Assembly (NCBI GenBank): GCA_024304885.1
Contig: JALJOM010000008.1
Coordinates: forward strand, 248,001 to 312,000
Source: Beijerinckiaceae bacterium
GTDB taxonomy: Bacteria > Pseudomonadota > Alphaproteobacteria > Rhizobiales > Beijerinckiaceae
Direction of reading: 5' to 3'
DNA length: 64,000 bases
In this document: one piece after another, positions 44,018 to 52,457 of the stretch
Layout: every line of letters begins with the position of its first letter
How positions within the stretch are numbered: the first letter of the stretch is position 1
Program-made: the position numbers and the translations under genes
The notes under the pieces: generated by a model
What the model was told of the DNA's origin: nothing
Databases searched by the model: none
What the model saw: only the letters and a program-made list of their open reading frames with translations

Positions 44018-44198
44018 GTGGTGCCTCCCTAAGAGTTGGAATGAGCGTCCTCGAGATTTGCACCGCAGCGCGGCGGCACCGGGCGGACGGTTGCCCGGGA
44101 TTTGCTTGGTCGTGCGCCGGACCTCCTTCGTGAAGCTCCGTTACCTTATATAAGACCGAGGAAGCGACGTCACCTGAACCCGGGTCATCTGCCGAGCC
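44018..44198. promoter_or_regulatory. Divergent promoter region folE / IscU-like gene
   Basis: 180 bp between two divergent start codons. CTTATATAAG near 44143-44152 is the only AT-rich, -10-like patch and could serve either direction. No operator is recognised. Confidence 0.3.
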
Positions 44199-44648
44199 AT
44201 GCTGACCAACATCTACTCGCAACAGATCCTCGACCTAGCAGGGAACATACCACGTCAGGGGCGTCTCGCCGCGCCGGACGCGACGGCGAAGGCGCATTCG
44301 AAGCTCTGCGGATCGACCATCGTCGTCGACCTCGTGATGGAGGACGGGAAGGTCGCCGATTTCGCCCATGACGTCAAAGCTTGCGCCTTGAGCCAGGCGG
44401 CCGCCTCGATCATGGCGCGCAACGTGATCGGCTCGACCGGCCCCGAGCTGCGCGCGCTCCGCGACCAGGTCCGCGCCATGCTCAAGGAGAACGGGCCGGC
44501 CCCCGGCGGCAAATGGGCCGAGATCGCCGTGCTCGAGCCGGTTCGCGACTTCAAGGCACGCCATGCCTCGACCTTGCTGACATTCGAGGCGACCGTCGAT
44601 TGCATCAACCAGATCGAGGCCGCCGCGAAGGCGTCGGGGAGCGACTGA
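44199..44648 (+). CDS. Iron-sulfur cluster assembly scaffold protein (IscU/NifU-N family)
   Basis: 149 residues. The three scaffold cysteines are present: Cys in AHSKLCGSTIVVDL (~residue 37), ACALSQAAASIMARNVIG (~residue 66) and ATVDCINQIEAA (~residue 139). It offers a platform for Fe-S assembly or transfer. Genomic placement near folE, hisI and yidD matches many Hyphomicrobiales, where this divergent IscU homologue occurs outside the suf operon; its exact role is not known to me. Confidence 0.85.
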   Translation: MLTNIYSQQILDLAGNIPRQGRLAAPDATAKAHSKLCGSTIVVDLVMEDGKVADFAHDVKACALSQAAASIMARNVIGSTGPELRALRDQVRAMLKENGPAPGGKWAEIAVLEPVRDFKARHASTLLTFEATVDCINQIEAAAKASGSD

Positions 44649-44732
44649 GCCGGATCGTCCTTCCGTCCGCCCACGACTCCACATGTGTGCGGTCCGCACC
44701 GCTCCCGCAAGGGACTGCGACGCCAGCGCGGG

Positions 44733-45545
44733 CTACAAGCCCGGTACCTGGAACGAATAGGCGAGGACGGCGCCGCCGGACCATTGGTTCAGCGATCCGA
44801 GCTGGTTGGGAATCGGGCTCTGCGCCGCGCTGTTGACGAGGCGCTCGTAGCCTGCATAGAGCGTCGCGCTGAGATTTGGCAGGAAATCGTAGCGCGCCGA
44901 GACGACCCCGCCGAAGGACGTCACGCCGCCCGAGGCCTGGTAGGGTCCGACCCTTCCGTTCGCCAGGGCCTCGGCGGGAGTCACCGAGAAATAGGCGTTC
45001 ATGAAGGTCGAGTTTCCGAGCGTGAGACGTGGCCCGAGCGCGAGCGTCAGCGCGCCGTATTTCGCAATTCCATCGATGCCGACAGTCGCGTCGAGCCCGC
45101 GATGCCCGTTGACGCCTTGGCGAAGCTCGAGCCTGGTCCGCAGGAAAGGGGCGAGCCAGACTTCCGTGAAGCCGCCGATCTCGAGCGTCCAGCCGACATC
45201 GTGGAGGCCGAAGAAATTGCCGTTGCCATTGCTCAGGCCGCGGCGGGGCAGGACGCGACCCACGGGTCCGGCCTTGAGCCAGCCGAGATCCAGGAGCGCG
45301 ACCCCGAATCCGTCGTCCGGAGAGGTGAAGGGCACCGGCTCGCCCTCGCGATGCCAGGCGAGGGTGCCGATGGGCCAGACCCTGTAGGTTCGCGCGCCGG
45401 GAAAGGAGGGAAGGACCTGCGGTCCGACCCCGAGGGTCACGATCAAAGGGGCCGGCGCGGGGGCCGGGGCGAGGTCTGCCGCGGAGGCGGTCGAGACGGA
45501 GGCGGCGAGGAGGCTCGCGAGGCGCAACGGGCGGAGGATGGACAA
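44733..45545 (-). CDS. MipA/OmpV family outer-membrane protein
   Basis: About 270 residues from TTG 45543-45545, which yields a signal peptide ([22 protein letters not shown] then ADLAP). No ATG gives a sensible N-terminus. Alternating beta-strand pattern: [71 protein letters not shown], ending with aromatic-rich [14 protein letters not shown]. MipA proteins are outer-membrane or murein-associated scaffolds. It is divergent from yidD. The start is uncertain. Confidence 0.8.
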   Translation of the reverse strand: MSILRPLRLASLLAASVSTASAADLAPAPAPAPLIVTLGVGPQVLPSFPGARTYRVWPIGTLAWHREGEPVPFTSPDDGFGVALLDLGWLKAGPVGRVLPRRGLSNGNGNFFGLHDVGWTLEIGGFTEVWLAPFLRTRLELRQGVNGHRGLDATVGIDGIAKYGALTLALGPRLTLGNSTFMNAYFSVTPAEALANGRVGPYQASGGVTSFGGVVSARYDFLPNLSATLYAGYERLVNSAAQSPIPNQLGSLNQWSGGAVLAYSFQVPGL

Positions 45546-45663
45546 TTCGGCACCACGGGGACTGGAGCTGCTCGGATGGTGGCCCAATATGATCTGCAGC
45601 CCGCGGTGCTGCCAGTGCAGGGCTGCAACACTGCCCCAGGATAAGAGGAAAGCCGGATCCGCC

Positions 45664-46008
45664 ATGTCGTCCCCGTTCCGGATCGGATCTCGCATGGCGC
45701 GTCTCGCCATCCGCGCGTATCAGCTCAGCTTGTCTTCGGTCGCTGGGTCGCGATGCCGGCATCTGCCGACCTGCTCCGCCTATATGGACGAGGCGATCGA
45801 GCGGCACGGTCTCTGGGCCGGGGGATTCATGGGGCTCGCGCGGCTCTGCCGCTGCCACCCGTGGGGGACGGCGGGCTACGATCCGGTGCCGCCGGACGTG
45901 CCCTCGCACGCCCGATGGTGGCAACCCTGGGCCTATGGCCGCTGGCGCGGTCCGCTCGAGCTCGACTGGACCGCCGCGGAGGCCGCCGACGAGCCTAGAT
46001 CACGATGA
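45664..46008 (+). CDS. yidD: Membrane protein insertion efficiency factor
   Basis: 114 residues. UPF0161 signature: [20 protein letters not shown] then [20 protein letters not shown] and [15 protein letters not shown], with the conserved Cys residues and the amphipathic N-terminal helix. YidD assists YidC-dependent insertion at the inner membrane. Start ATG 45664 after AGAGGAAAG. The final residues Arg-Ser-Arg and the TGA come from the B repeat that begins at 45995. Confidence 0.92.
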   Translation: MSSPFRIGSRMARLAIRAYQLSLSSVAGSRCRHLPTCSAYMDEAIERHGLWAGGFMGLARLCRCHPWGTAGYDPVPPDVPSHARWWQPWAYGRWRGPLELDWTAAEAADEPRSR

Positions 46009-46149
46009 CCTTGGATCGAGTCGATCCAAAGTCATGAAACGTGATCGATTCCAAAAGCTTAGAGCGGGATAGGCAGATAAGTTTACGCAATCTGCGTAAA
46101 CGCGATTGCGCCGGAAAACCGGTGTCCCCCTTTTCCTCATCCCGCTCGA
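45995..46149 (-). repeat. Family B repeat, long form, first of a tandem pair
   Basis: CTAGATCACGATGACCTTGG ... AGAGCGGGATAGGCAGATAA, GTTTACGCAATCTGCGTAAAC palindrome and CTTTTCCTCATCCCGCTCGAG. The junction with the next copy is CTCGAG, a mutated CTAG. It supplies the yidD stop. Confidence 0.92.
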
Positions 46150-46301
46150 GATCACGATGACTTTGGATCGACTCGATCCAAGGTCATGAAACGTGATCGA
46201 TTCCAAAAGTTCAGAGCGGGATAGGCAGATAAGTTTACGCAATCTGCGTAAACGCGATTGCGCCGGAAAACCGGTGTCCACTTTTCCTCATCCCGCTCTA
46301 G
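46146..46301 (-). repeat. Family B repeat, long form, second of a tandem pair
   Basis: Nearly identical to the preceding copy, differing at a few bases, in the same orientation. It ends CCCGCTCTAG at 46301; the CTAG supplies the rlmB stop codon on the minus strand. Confidence 0.92.
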
Positions 46302-47209
46302 CCGGCCGGCGAACGGGAGTGCACCAGCGTCAGGGCCACCGCGCAAGCATTCGAGACATTGAGGCTCTTGATCGCGCCGGGCATGTCGAGCCGCGCGAGA
46401 AGATCGCATCTGTCTCGTGTCAGCCGCCGAAGCCCTTTGCCCTCGCCGCCGAGGACGAGGGCGAGGGGGCGCGCCAGGTCGATCTCCGCGAGGCTCGCGG
46501 GTGCGGCGGAGTCGAGCCCGATCCGCTGGTAGCCGAGATCGCCGAGATCGCCGAGCGCGCGGGCGAGGTTCACCGCCGTGACGACCGGGACATGCTCGAG
46601 CCCGCCGGAGGCGGCCTTGGCGACGAGCCCCGACAGCGCCGGGCTGTGACGCTCGGTCGTCACGAGCGCATCGACGCCGAAGGCCGCGGCGCTGCGCAGG
46701 ATCGCGCCGACATTGTGCGGGTCGGTGATCTGGTCGAGCACGAGCACGATGCCGCTTCGCGACGGGATGTCCTCGAGGCCGATCTCGGGAAGGGGACCGG
46801 CCTCGACCATGATGCCTTGGTGCACCGCATTCGGGCCGAGGCGCCGCGCGAGGTCCTGCACCTCGACGATGTGCGCGACGAGGCCGGCGGAAGCGAGGTC
46901 GGCGCCGAGCCGCTCGGCCGCCTCGGTCGTCGCGAAAGCATCGAAAATCTCGCGCCGCCGGCAGTGCAAGGCTTCGCGGACCGCATGGGTTCCGTAGAGG
47001 ACGAGGCGCCCTGCGTCCTTGCGTGGGATCGCCGGTCGCATCGCGCGCTCGCGCTCTCGTCCGCCTCCCGCCGGGCTCGGCCGAGAGGGCCGTTCGCCGC
47101 CACGCGGCGCCGCGTCCTTTGTCGTCGGGCGGTCTCGAACGCGCGGCAGGCCCGGCTTGCCGGGCCTCCTCGCTTCGGTGTCGAAGCCTCGGGACTTTCC
47201 GCGCGTCAC
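46298..47209 (-). CDS. rlmB: 23S rRNA (guanosine-2'-O-)-methyltransferase RlmB-type SpoU methylase
   Basis: About 303 residues from GTG 47207-47209 (start uncertain; an ATG 33 bp upstream is possible). A basic low-complexity N-terminus is followed by the SpoU substrate-binding domain (LYGTHAVREALHCRRREIF) and the knotted methyltransferase: motif 1 DPHNVGAILRSAAAFG, motif 2 LALVLGGEGKGLRRL, motif 3 IKSLNVSNACAVAL. It methylates 23S rRNA or a related target. It lies divergent to tRNA-Tyr. Its TAG stop is the edge of a B repeat. Confidence 0.9.
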   Translation of the reverse strand: MTRGKSRGFDTEARRPGKPGLPRVRDRPTTKDAAPRGGERPSRPSPAGGGRERERAMRPAIPRKDAGRLVLYGTHAVREALHCRRREIFDAFATTEAAERLGADLASAGLVAHIVEVQDLARRLGPNAVHQGIMVEAGPLPEIGLEDIPSRSGIVLVLDQITDPHNVGAILRSAAAFGVDALVTTERHSPALSGLVAKAASGGLEHVPVVTAVNLARALGDLGDLGYQRIGLDSAAPASLAEIDLARPLALVLGGEGKGLRRLTRDRCDLLARLDMPGAIKSLNVSNACAVALTLVHSRSPAG

Positions 47210-47366
47210 GTGCCCCTCGCCCTTGCGGGCAACGCCCTGCATTGCATTTCTTGCATGCCTTCCATACGCGAGCAATTCCGGACCCGGAAGCGTCGAGGTT
47301 TTCGGTTGACAGGGTCGGGCCGGGTTCGCATAAGCGCGGCCACCCGGGCTGCGGCTCGCGGCCATT

Positions 47367-47451
47367 GGGGGAGTGTCCCGAGCGGCAAAGGGGGCGGACT
47401 GTAAATCCGCTGGCTATGCCTTCGTAGGTTCGAGTCCTACCTCCCCCACCA
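47367..47451 (+). tRNA. tRNA-Tyr (anticodon GUA)
   Basis: 85-nt class II tRNA. Acceptor GGGGGAG/CTCCCCC pairs perfectly, CCA is encoded. Anticodon arm GCGGA-CTGTAAA-TCCGC gives GTA. There is a long variable arm GGCTATGCC and T-arm GTAGGTTCGAGTCCTAC. Confidence 0.96.
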
Positions 47452-47528
47452 TCGGCGTGACTGCTTCGACGCTCGATACACGTCCGGGAAATGGCGATGC
47501 TTGCTTCCCGGCGCGTGACGAGCCGGGG

Positions 47529-47726
47529 TCAGGCGATCGGCCGGTAGCCCGATCGCCGCATCTCGTCCTCCAGCGTTTCCCGGGTCTGGGCTGTCCAACC
47601 TTTGCCGCGCTTCACAACCCCTGCGCGCAGGTCCTCGATCTCGAGGGCGAGGTTCGCGGCGATCCGAAAGGCTTTGCTCGCGAAGCTTTGCTGCGCCCCA
47701 TCGCCCGCGGTGAACGGCCGCGTCAC
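47529..47726 (-). CDS. Small hypothetical protein (65 aa) coupled to the trypsin-like protease
   Basis: GTG 47724-47726 overlaps the TGA of the protease gene (GTGA). The product reads VTRPFTAGDGAQQSFASKAF then a helical stretch RIAANLALEIEDLRAG and a basic/acidic tail ending DEMRRSGYRPIA. Codon use (GCC, CTC GAG ATC GAG GAC) resembles the window's genes. I do not know a family. It might instead be an unconserved tail, since no strong ribosome-binding site is seen. Confidence 0.45.
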   Translation of the reverse strand: MTRPFTAGDGAQQSFASKAFRIAANLALEIEDLRAGVVKRGKGWTAQTRETLEDEMRRSGYRPIA

Positions 47727-48511
47727 CTCGTGCGAGATTCGCGCGCCCAGCTTTGCAGGATCGCCTCGATCCAATGGCGGTGCGGCGCGACGAGCGCGGC
47801 CTCGGTCGCGGCCCCGCATCTTTGCCCGTCCTCGCCTTTCGCCCAGATCGCGACGGCGACGATGCCGGGCTCGCCGGGGGCGAAGATCGGCGCACCGGAA
47901 TCTCCCGTACAGCCGCCGAGGCCCTGGCCTCGCGGATCGGCGAGGCGCACGAGGAAGGGCGGCGTTGTCCCTCTCACCTCGACCGTGCCCTCGCGCAGCA
48001 CACCCCCCGTCTTGGGACGCGTCTCGTCCGCGATCCCGAAGCCGGCGAGCGAAAGCTTCTGCCCGATCTCGACGCGAAGCTTGTCCGAAAGCGACACCGG
48101 TCGAAAATGCGAAGGCAAGGGGTCGGCGAGCCGCACCAGTGCGAGATCGATCGAAAGCACGCGCCGCTGCGCGGCATCCGGACGGTACCCCGGATGAACG
48201 GCGACATCGGCTGTGGGGAGAAAGGTGCCTTCGCCGTCGTCGTCGTCGGGATGATAGATCGAGATGTTTTCCGGGCTCTCCACGCAATGCGCCGCGGTGA
48301 GCACGATGCTCCGGCCGATCACGGTTCCGGTGCAATAGCTCATGTCGCGGCGATCGACGACCATCACCACATAGGGCGCGAGTTCCGGGGCCTCCCGGGT
48401 CGGCCCGACGAGCGCCGAAGCCGGCCAAGGAGCCGAGCTCGCGGCAAGGGCGAGACCGGCGACGACACGGCGCAATGCCCGTGCGATTGTCTTCATCGAC
48501 GCCATTGGCAT
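47723..48511 (-). CDS. Secreted trypsin-like serine protease (S1 family)
   Basis: 262 residues from ATG 48509-48511. Signal peptide ALRRVVAGLALAASSAPWPASA. The catalytic triad is visible: His in SIVLTAAHCVES, Asp in SIDLALVRL and Ser in CTGDSGAPIF. Cys pairs (YCTG/AHC; GGCTGDSG/GQRCGAA) suggest disulfides, so it acts in the periplasm or outside. Substrate unknown. Several close ATGs (48505, 48496) make the start uncertain by up to 5 residues. Confidence 0.87.
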   Translation of the reverse strand: MPMASMKTIARALRRVVAGLALAASSAPWPASALVGPTREAPELAPYVVMVVDRRDMSYCTGTVIGRSIVLTAAHCVESPENISIYHPDDDDGEGTFLPTADVAVHPGYRPDAAQRRVLSIDLALVRLADPLPSHFRPVSLSDKLRVEIGQKLSLAGFGIADETRPKTGGVLREGTVEVRGTTPPFLVRLADPRGQGLGGCTGDSGAPIFAPGEPGIVAVAIWAKGEDGQRCGAATEAALVAPHRHWIEAILQSWARESRTR

Positions 48512-48696
48512 GTTGCGCGAAATCCCCCGGGATCTCTCGAGCGAAGCTCGGCCGCGTTCCCCGGGATCTAGGAAGCGGTGCTTCGCCCCGCAATCCGGAT
48601 CGTGCGGTCCGGTCATCGCCCGCGTTCGCCTCGAAGGCCTTGTCCGGTTCGCCGGGACGGGCAAGATTGCGGCGACCCGCCTTTTCTGGCAGATCC

Positions 48697-48775
48697 GAGT
48701 GCAGTTTCCAGCGAAGCGGAGGCCGGTTCGCGTCGCGAAGTTGCGATAGCACAAATATGTAGAGCGGTTTGCTTG
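48697..48775 (+). repeat. Family A palindromic repeat, short form
   Basis: CAGTTTCCAGCGAAGCGGAG, GCCGGTTCGCGTCGCGAAGT and TGCGATAGCACAAATATGTA then GAGCGGTTTGC. It ends just before the ribosome-binding site of the DUF3126 gene. Confidence 0.8.
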
Positions 48776-48785
48776 GGAGAGCGCC

Positions 48786-49181
48786 TTGGACAAGGTCGAA
48801 ATCCGCAAGTTGCAGGGGTTCTTACGCCAGTCCCTCGGCAATCAGGCGATCAAGGTCACGCAGGGCCGGCGCAACCCGGACGATGCCGATGTGCATCTCG
48901 GCGAGCGCCAGATCGGCGCCATCACGGTCGATGACGAGGACGGCGATCGCTCCTTCGCCTTCGAGATGAAGATCCCCGTCGAGCGGCCGGTGCTGCAGGA
49001 CTACCTGCGTCGGCTCTTCGAGACCGACAAGCTGAAGATCGTCGCGCGCGGGAAGAAGAGCGACTCCGTCGAGCTGACGAGCGGCGACGATTTTATCGGC
49101 GTGATCTCGGCCGACGACCCGAAGGGCAAGAGCTTCACCCTTCAAATGGCGATCCTCGACATCGACCTCGAGGACGTCTAG
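48786..49181 (+). CDS. DUF3126-like protein with tandemly duplicated domain
   Basis: 131 residues; single-domain DUF3126 proteins are about 70. Two copies are visible: residues ~4-60 ([14 protein letters not shown] ... [20 protein letters not shown] ... FEMKIP) and ~63-131 ([20 protein letters not shown] ... [20 protein letters not shown] ... [12 protein letters not shown]). The second is closer to the family as I know it. Start TTG 48786, preceded by GGGAGAG. Function unknown. The TAG stop is the edge of a degenerate A repeat. Confidence 0.8.
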   Translation: MDKVEIRKLQGFLRQSLGNQAIKVTQGRRNPDDADVHLGERQIGAITVDDEDGDRSFAFEMKIPVERPVLQDYLRRLFETDKLKIVARGKKSDSVELTSGDDFIGVISADDPKGKSFTLQMAILDIDLEDV

Positions 49182-49282
49182 AGCAATTTCCAGCGAGCCG
49201 AGGTCCTGCCCGCAGATCGCTGGCGAGGGTTCGCGGCAGCGCCATCGATGCGAAACTGCGACAAATCGGAACTGTAGACCGC
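49178..49282 (+). repeat. Family A palindromic repeat, decayed long form
   Basis: It starts CTAGAGCAATTTCCAGCGAG (TAG is the upstream gene's stop). It then shows GCGCCATCGATGCGAAACTG and CGACAAATCGGAACTGTAGA. Central parts are rearranged. Confidence 0.6.
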
Positions 49283-49320
49283 CGTCCCACAGGCACTTCT
49301 CACTCACGGAACTCCCCGCC

Positions 49321-49848
49321 ATGCCGCTCTATGCGCTCGACGGCGCGGCGCCGATCCTGCCCGCGGACAACCGCTATTGGATCGCGCCCGACGCAACGGT
49401 CATCGGAAAGGTGCGGCTCCTCCAGGACGCCTCGGTGTGGTTCGGCGTTGTCTTGCGCGGCGACAACGAGGAGATCCTGATCGGCGAGCGATCCAACGTG
49501 CAGGACGGATCGCTTCTCCACACCGACATCGGCTATCCCCTGACGATCGGGCCGGACTGCACGATCGGCCACCAGGTGACCCTCCACGGCTGCACGATCG
49601 GAGAGAATTGCCTCGTCGGCATGGGCTCGACGCTTCTCAACGGCGCCAGGATCGGCAAGAACAGCCTCGTCGGCGCCAATGCCCTCGTGACCGAGGGCAA
49701 GGAATTTCCGGATAATTCCCTCCTCGTCGGCGCGCCGGCCAAGCTCGTGCGCACGTTGGACGAGGATGCGGTCGCGAAGCTGCGCGAGAGCGCCGCGCAT
49801 TATGTGGCGAACTGGCGACGCTACGCGAAGGGCCTCGTCGCGCTCTGA
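49321..49848 (+). CDS. Gamma carbonic anhydrase family protein
   Basis: 175 residues. Left-handed beta-helix hexapeptide repeats ([49 protein letters not shown]). The three zinc-ligand His positions are filled ([16 protein letters not shown]). YrdA/CaiE-type proteins often have unclear activity; others are complex I-associated in eukaryotes, but here it lies far from nuo. Cytosolic trimer expected. Confidence 0.92.
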   Translation: MPLYALDGAAPILPADNRYWIAPDATVIGKVRLLQDASVWFGVVLRGDNEEILIGERSNVQDGSLLHTDIGYPLTIGPDCTIGHQVTLHGCTIGENCLVGMGSTLLNGARIGKNSLVGANALVTEGKEFPDNSLLVGAPAKLVRTLDEDAVAKLRESAAHYVANWRRYAKGLVAL

Positions 49849-49856
49849 GCGCAAGG

Positions 49857-50216
49857 TCAGTGGCGAGCGAGATCCAAAAGGACCCGGCGCAGCACGACGG
49901 CGTGGCTCTCTGCTTCAGTGCGGGTCGCTGTGAGGAGCGTGAGCGTTCCCACACGACCGAGGTCGCATAATCGACGCAGCGCTTCCGCCACGTCCGGCCG
50001 AGCCAGCTCTCGGGCGTAGCGCACCTGGAACTCCGGCCAAAGCTCCGGGCGATGCCCATACCAGCGGCGCAGCTCCGTGCTTGGCGCGACATCCTTCACC
50101 CATTCGTCGATACGCGCGTCCTCGCGCCTCAGGCCGCGCGGCCACAGGCGGTCGACCAGAACGCGCGTGCCGTCCGCGGGATCGAAGGGGTCGTAGACGC
50201 GCTTCAGGACGATCAT
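49857..50216 (-). CDS. DUF488 family protein
   Basis: 119 residues. Family motif IVLKRVYDPFDPADGTRVLV then DRLWPRGLRREDARIDEWVKDVAPS and LRRWYGHRPELWPEFQVRYA. The fold is unrelated to known enzymes as far as I can see; function unknown. ATG 50214-50216 follows GCGAGGCAAG. It is convergent with the carbonic anhydrase and divergent from the AraC-type gene. Confidence 0.88.
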   Translation of the reverse strand: MIVLKRVYDPFDPADGTRVLVDRLWPRGLRREDARIDEWVKDVAPSTELRRWYGHRPELWPEFQVRYARELARPDVAEALRRLCDLGRVGTLTLLTATRTEAESHAVVLRRVLLDLARH

Positions 50217-50291
50217 CTTGCCTCGCCGGCTCCGTTGCCCCCGTTTTCGCAAGAATTTATGCTGAGCGTCCAGAGAAACCGGACCTTCTGC

Positions 50292-51215
50292 ATGACCGAT
50301 GTACTCAGCGACATTTTCGAGACGATTCGCCTGCGGGCAACCCTCTATTTCCGCACGGATTATTCGCCGCCCTGGGCGATCACCGTGCCCGCTTATCCTC
50401 GAGCCGCGCGGTTCCATCTCGTGATCCAAGGCCGTTGCCATGTGGCACTCGCTTCCGGGCGCACGGCGGACATAGGTCCCGGCGATCTCATCGTGATCCC
50501 GCGCGGGCAGCAACATGTCCTCGCTGATCGCTCAGGCCGCAAGCCAGCTGCTCTGGAGCGAGTGCTGCAGGAGGCGGGCTATGACGGAAGCGGCGTTTTC
50601 GTCGTCGGCAAGGGCGATCCTAGCGCTTCCACACAAATGGTTTGCGGGCATTTCGGCTTCAACGAGGGAGCCGATCACCCATTGCTCCGCGCCTTGCCGG
50701 AGGTCATCGTCATGACGGCAGGCGATCGCGCGCGCCATGCGATGCTCGACGAGACCTTGCGCCTCGTCGTGCGCCGGGTGTTCGTCGAGGGCCTCGGCGC
50801 GGCCGCGGCGATCGCACGTCTTTCGGAGGTCTTCTTCATCGAGACGGTGCGCGCGAGCATCGAGCGTTGTCCGGACCTCGCCCGCGTCGTCGAGGCCATG
50901 ACCGACCCGCAGATCGGCCGCGCGCTCGAGCTCGTTCACGGCGACCCGGCCAAGCCGTGGACCGTCGAAAGCCTCGCGTTGCAGATAGGCATGTCGCGCA
51001 GCCGGTTCGCCGAGAGGTTCAGCGAGCTGATGGGTGATGGTCCCATGAGCTACCTTTCCGATTGGCGTCTGCAGAGGGCGCTCGTTCTCCTCGCGCAGCC
51101 GCGCGTGAACGTCCAGGAGGTCGCGACCAAGGTGGGTTATCAGTCGGCTGCGGCTTTCACCCGCGCCTTTACGCAGAAGTTCGGCGCGCCGCCCTCTGAT
51201 TTTCGGTCCGGCTGA
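50292..51215 (+). CDS. AraC-family transcriptional regulator with cupin domain
   Basis: 307 residues. An N-terminal cupin_6 domain (AARFHLVIQGRCHVALASGR, IGPGDLIVIPRGQQHVLAD) precedes the AraC HTH pair: KPWTVESLALQIGMSRSRFAERF and VNVQEVATKVGYQSAAAFTR, ending FTQKFGAPPSDFR. It precedes, in the same direction, an AhpD-like gene by 139 bp, so it likely regulates that gene. The effector is unknown. Confidence 0.9.
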   Translation: MTDVLSDIFETIRLRATLYFRTDYSPPWAITVPAYPRAARFHLVIQGRCHVALASGRTADIGPGDLIVIPRGQQHVLADRSGRKPAALERVLQEAGYDGSGVFVVGKGDPSASTQMVCGHFGFNEGADHPLLRALPEVIVMTAGDRARHAMLDETLRLVVRRVFVEGLGAAAAIARLSEVFFIETVRASIERCPDLARVVEAMTDPQIGRALELVHGDPAKPWTVESLALQIGMSRSRFAERFSELMGDGPMSYLSDWRLQRALVLLAQPRVNVQEVATKVGYQSAAAFTRAFTQKFGAPPSDFRSG

Positions 51216-51354
51216 GCTGTTTTTTGCAGATCGTCCCGTTGTTGTTGCAGGTCGTCGCCAATTCGGGCGTCGATCTTGCTCGAACGTCTCTTCGAGCCGA
51301 TGTCTCCTGCGTGGATCCGGTGCCGCTGTGCCGGTCCCTACAGGAGAATAAGCC

Positions 51355-51903
51355 ATGCAACGTATCGCAAAGCTCGATCCCACATCGGTGTCCGGGGCAA
51401 CGAAGGACCTGCTCCAAGCCGTCAAAGCGCAGATGGGAGGCGTGCCCTACCTCATCGCCACCATGGCGCATTCGCCCGCGGCGCTGGGTGGTTATCTAGG
51501 CCTCTCGGGCGCGCTGGCCGGCGGAGTTCTGCCCCCCAAGCTGCGCGAGCAGATCGCGATTGCCGTGGCAGGCGCCAATACATGCGATTACTGCGCCTCC
51601 GCACATAGCCTGCTCGGCAAGAAGGCCGGCGTCCCACACGACGAGATCGAGCGCAACCTTGCGGGCACGTCGAGCGACACCAAGACCGCCGCGGCTCTCG
51701 CCTTCGTCGTCAAGATCGTGCACGAGCGCGGCCGTCTCGATTCGGAAGACCTCGGAGCCGTTCGCGATGCGGGCTTCTCGGACGAGGAAGTCGTCGAGAT
51801 GGTCGCCCATGCCGCGATGAACATCTTCACGAACTATTTCAACCACATCGCCGGAACCGAGATCGACTTCCCGCTGGTTACGACGGCTCGCGTGGCCGCG
51901 TGA
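51355..51903 (+). CDS. Carboxymuconolactone decarboxylase / AhpD-like alkylhydroperoxidase
   Basis: 182 residues. The AhpD redox motif CDYCASAHSLLGKKAG (Cys-x-x-Cys with His four residues on) lies at ~79-94. The family helix REQIAIAVAGANTCDYC precedes it, and a second half (DSEDLGAVRDAGFSDEEVVEMVAHAAMNIFTNYFNHIAGTEID) resembles YciW/peroxidase-related proteins. It probably reduces hydroperoxides or acts as a thiol-redox partner. AGGAGAATAAGCC precedes the ATG. Part of an AraC-AhpD-DUF4383 cassette. Confidence 0.9.
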   Translation: MQRIAKLDPTSVSGATKDLLQAVKAQMGGVPYLIATMAHSPAALGGYLGLSGALAGGVLPPKLREQIAIAVAGANTCDYCASAHSLLGKKAGVPHDEIERNLAGTSSDTKTAAALAFVVKIVHERGRLDSEDLGAVRDAGFSDEEVVEMVAHAAMNIFTNYFNHIAGTEIDFPLVTTARVAA

Positions 51904-51938
51904 ACTCGACGTGATCGGTGCGTCGAAGGAGAACCCCG

Positions 51939-52331
51939 ATGGTAGACAAATACTGGAATGCAAGCTTCGTCGCGAAGCTCCTCGGAGTCACGTTCATCTC
52001 GATCGGGCTCGTCGGCTTCGTGCCCAACCCGATCGCCTCGCCGACAGGGATCTTCGAAACCAATGCCGCCCACAACATCGTCCACATCGTGACGGGCGCG
52101 GCGTTCCTCGCCGGCGCCTATGCCGGGGTGGCCCTGTCAGCGCTCCGCGCAATCGCTCTTCTCTATGTGGTCGTCGCGATCGCCGGGTTCCTGACCGCCG
52201 GCCCACTCCTCCTGGGCCTCGTCCACGTCAACGAAGCCGATCGGTGGCTCCATGCGGGCCTCGCTGTCGCCATTGTGGCGGTAAGCGTCCTGGTACCCGA
52301 GGGGGGCCGCTTGCGTCACGCACGCGCGTGA
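51939..52331 (+). CDS. DUF4383-like four-helix membrane protein
   Basis: 130 residues with four hydrophobic spans. A conserved region FETNAAHNIVHIVTGAAFLA resembles the DUF4383 motif (NxxHxxxG). It has a short charged C-terminus. AAGGAGAACCCCG precedes ATG 51939. It follows the AhpD-like gene by 35 bp, probably co-transcribed. Function unknown. Confidence 0.78.
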   Translation: MVDKYWNASFVAKLLGVTFISIGLVGFVPNPIASPTGIFETNAAHNIVHIVTGAAFLAGAYAGVALSALRAIALLYVVVAIAGFLTAGPLLLGLVHVNEADRWLHAGLAVAIVAVSVLVPEGGRLRHARA

Positions 52332-52399
52332 CCTGCGGATAGCCGCAGCGTGGCGCGCCTTGGGCGCGTCACGCGCGAACGAGCCCGACGCGCGTGATC

Positions 52400-52418
52400 C
52401 CGTGCGATCATCGCACGG
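52400..52418. terminator. Perfect 9-bp dyad between convergent genes, possible terminator
   Basis: CCGTGCGAT-C-ATCGCACGG lies between the DUF4383 gene and the convergent acyl-CoA dehydrogenase. AAAATT follows on the plus side. Another hairpin CTGCGG-ATAG-CCGCAG lies near 52333. A bidirectional terminator is a reasonable inference; an operator is possible. Confidence 0.4.
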
Positions 52419-52457
52419 AAAATTGGTCTCGGCGCCTCAGCAGGTGTCACTGCGGCT

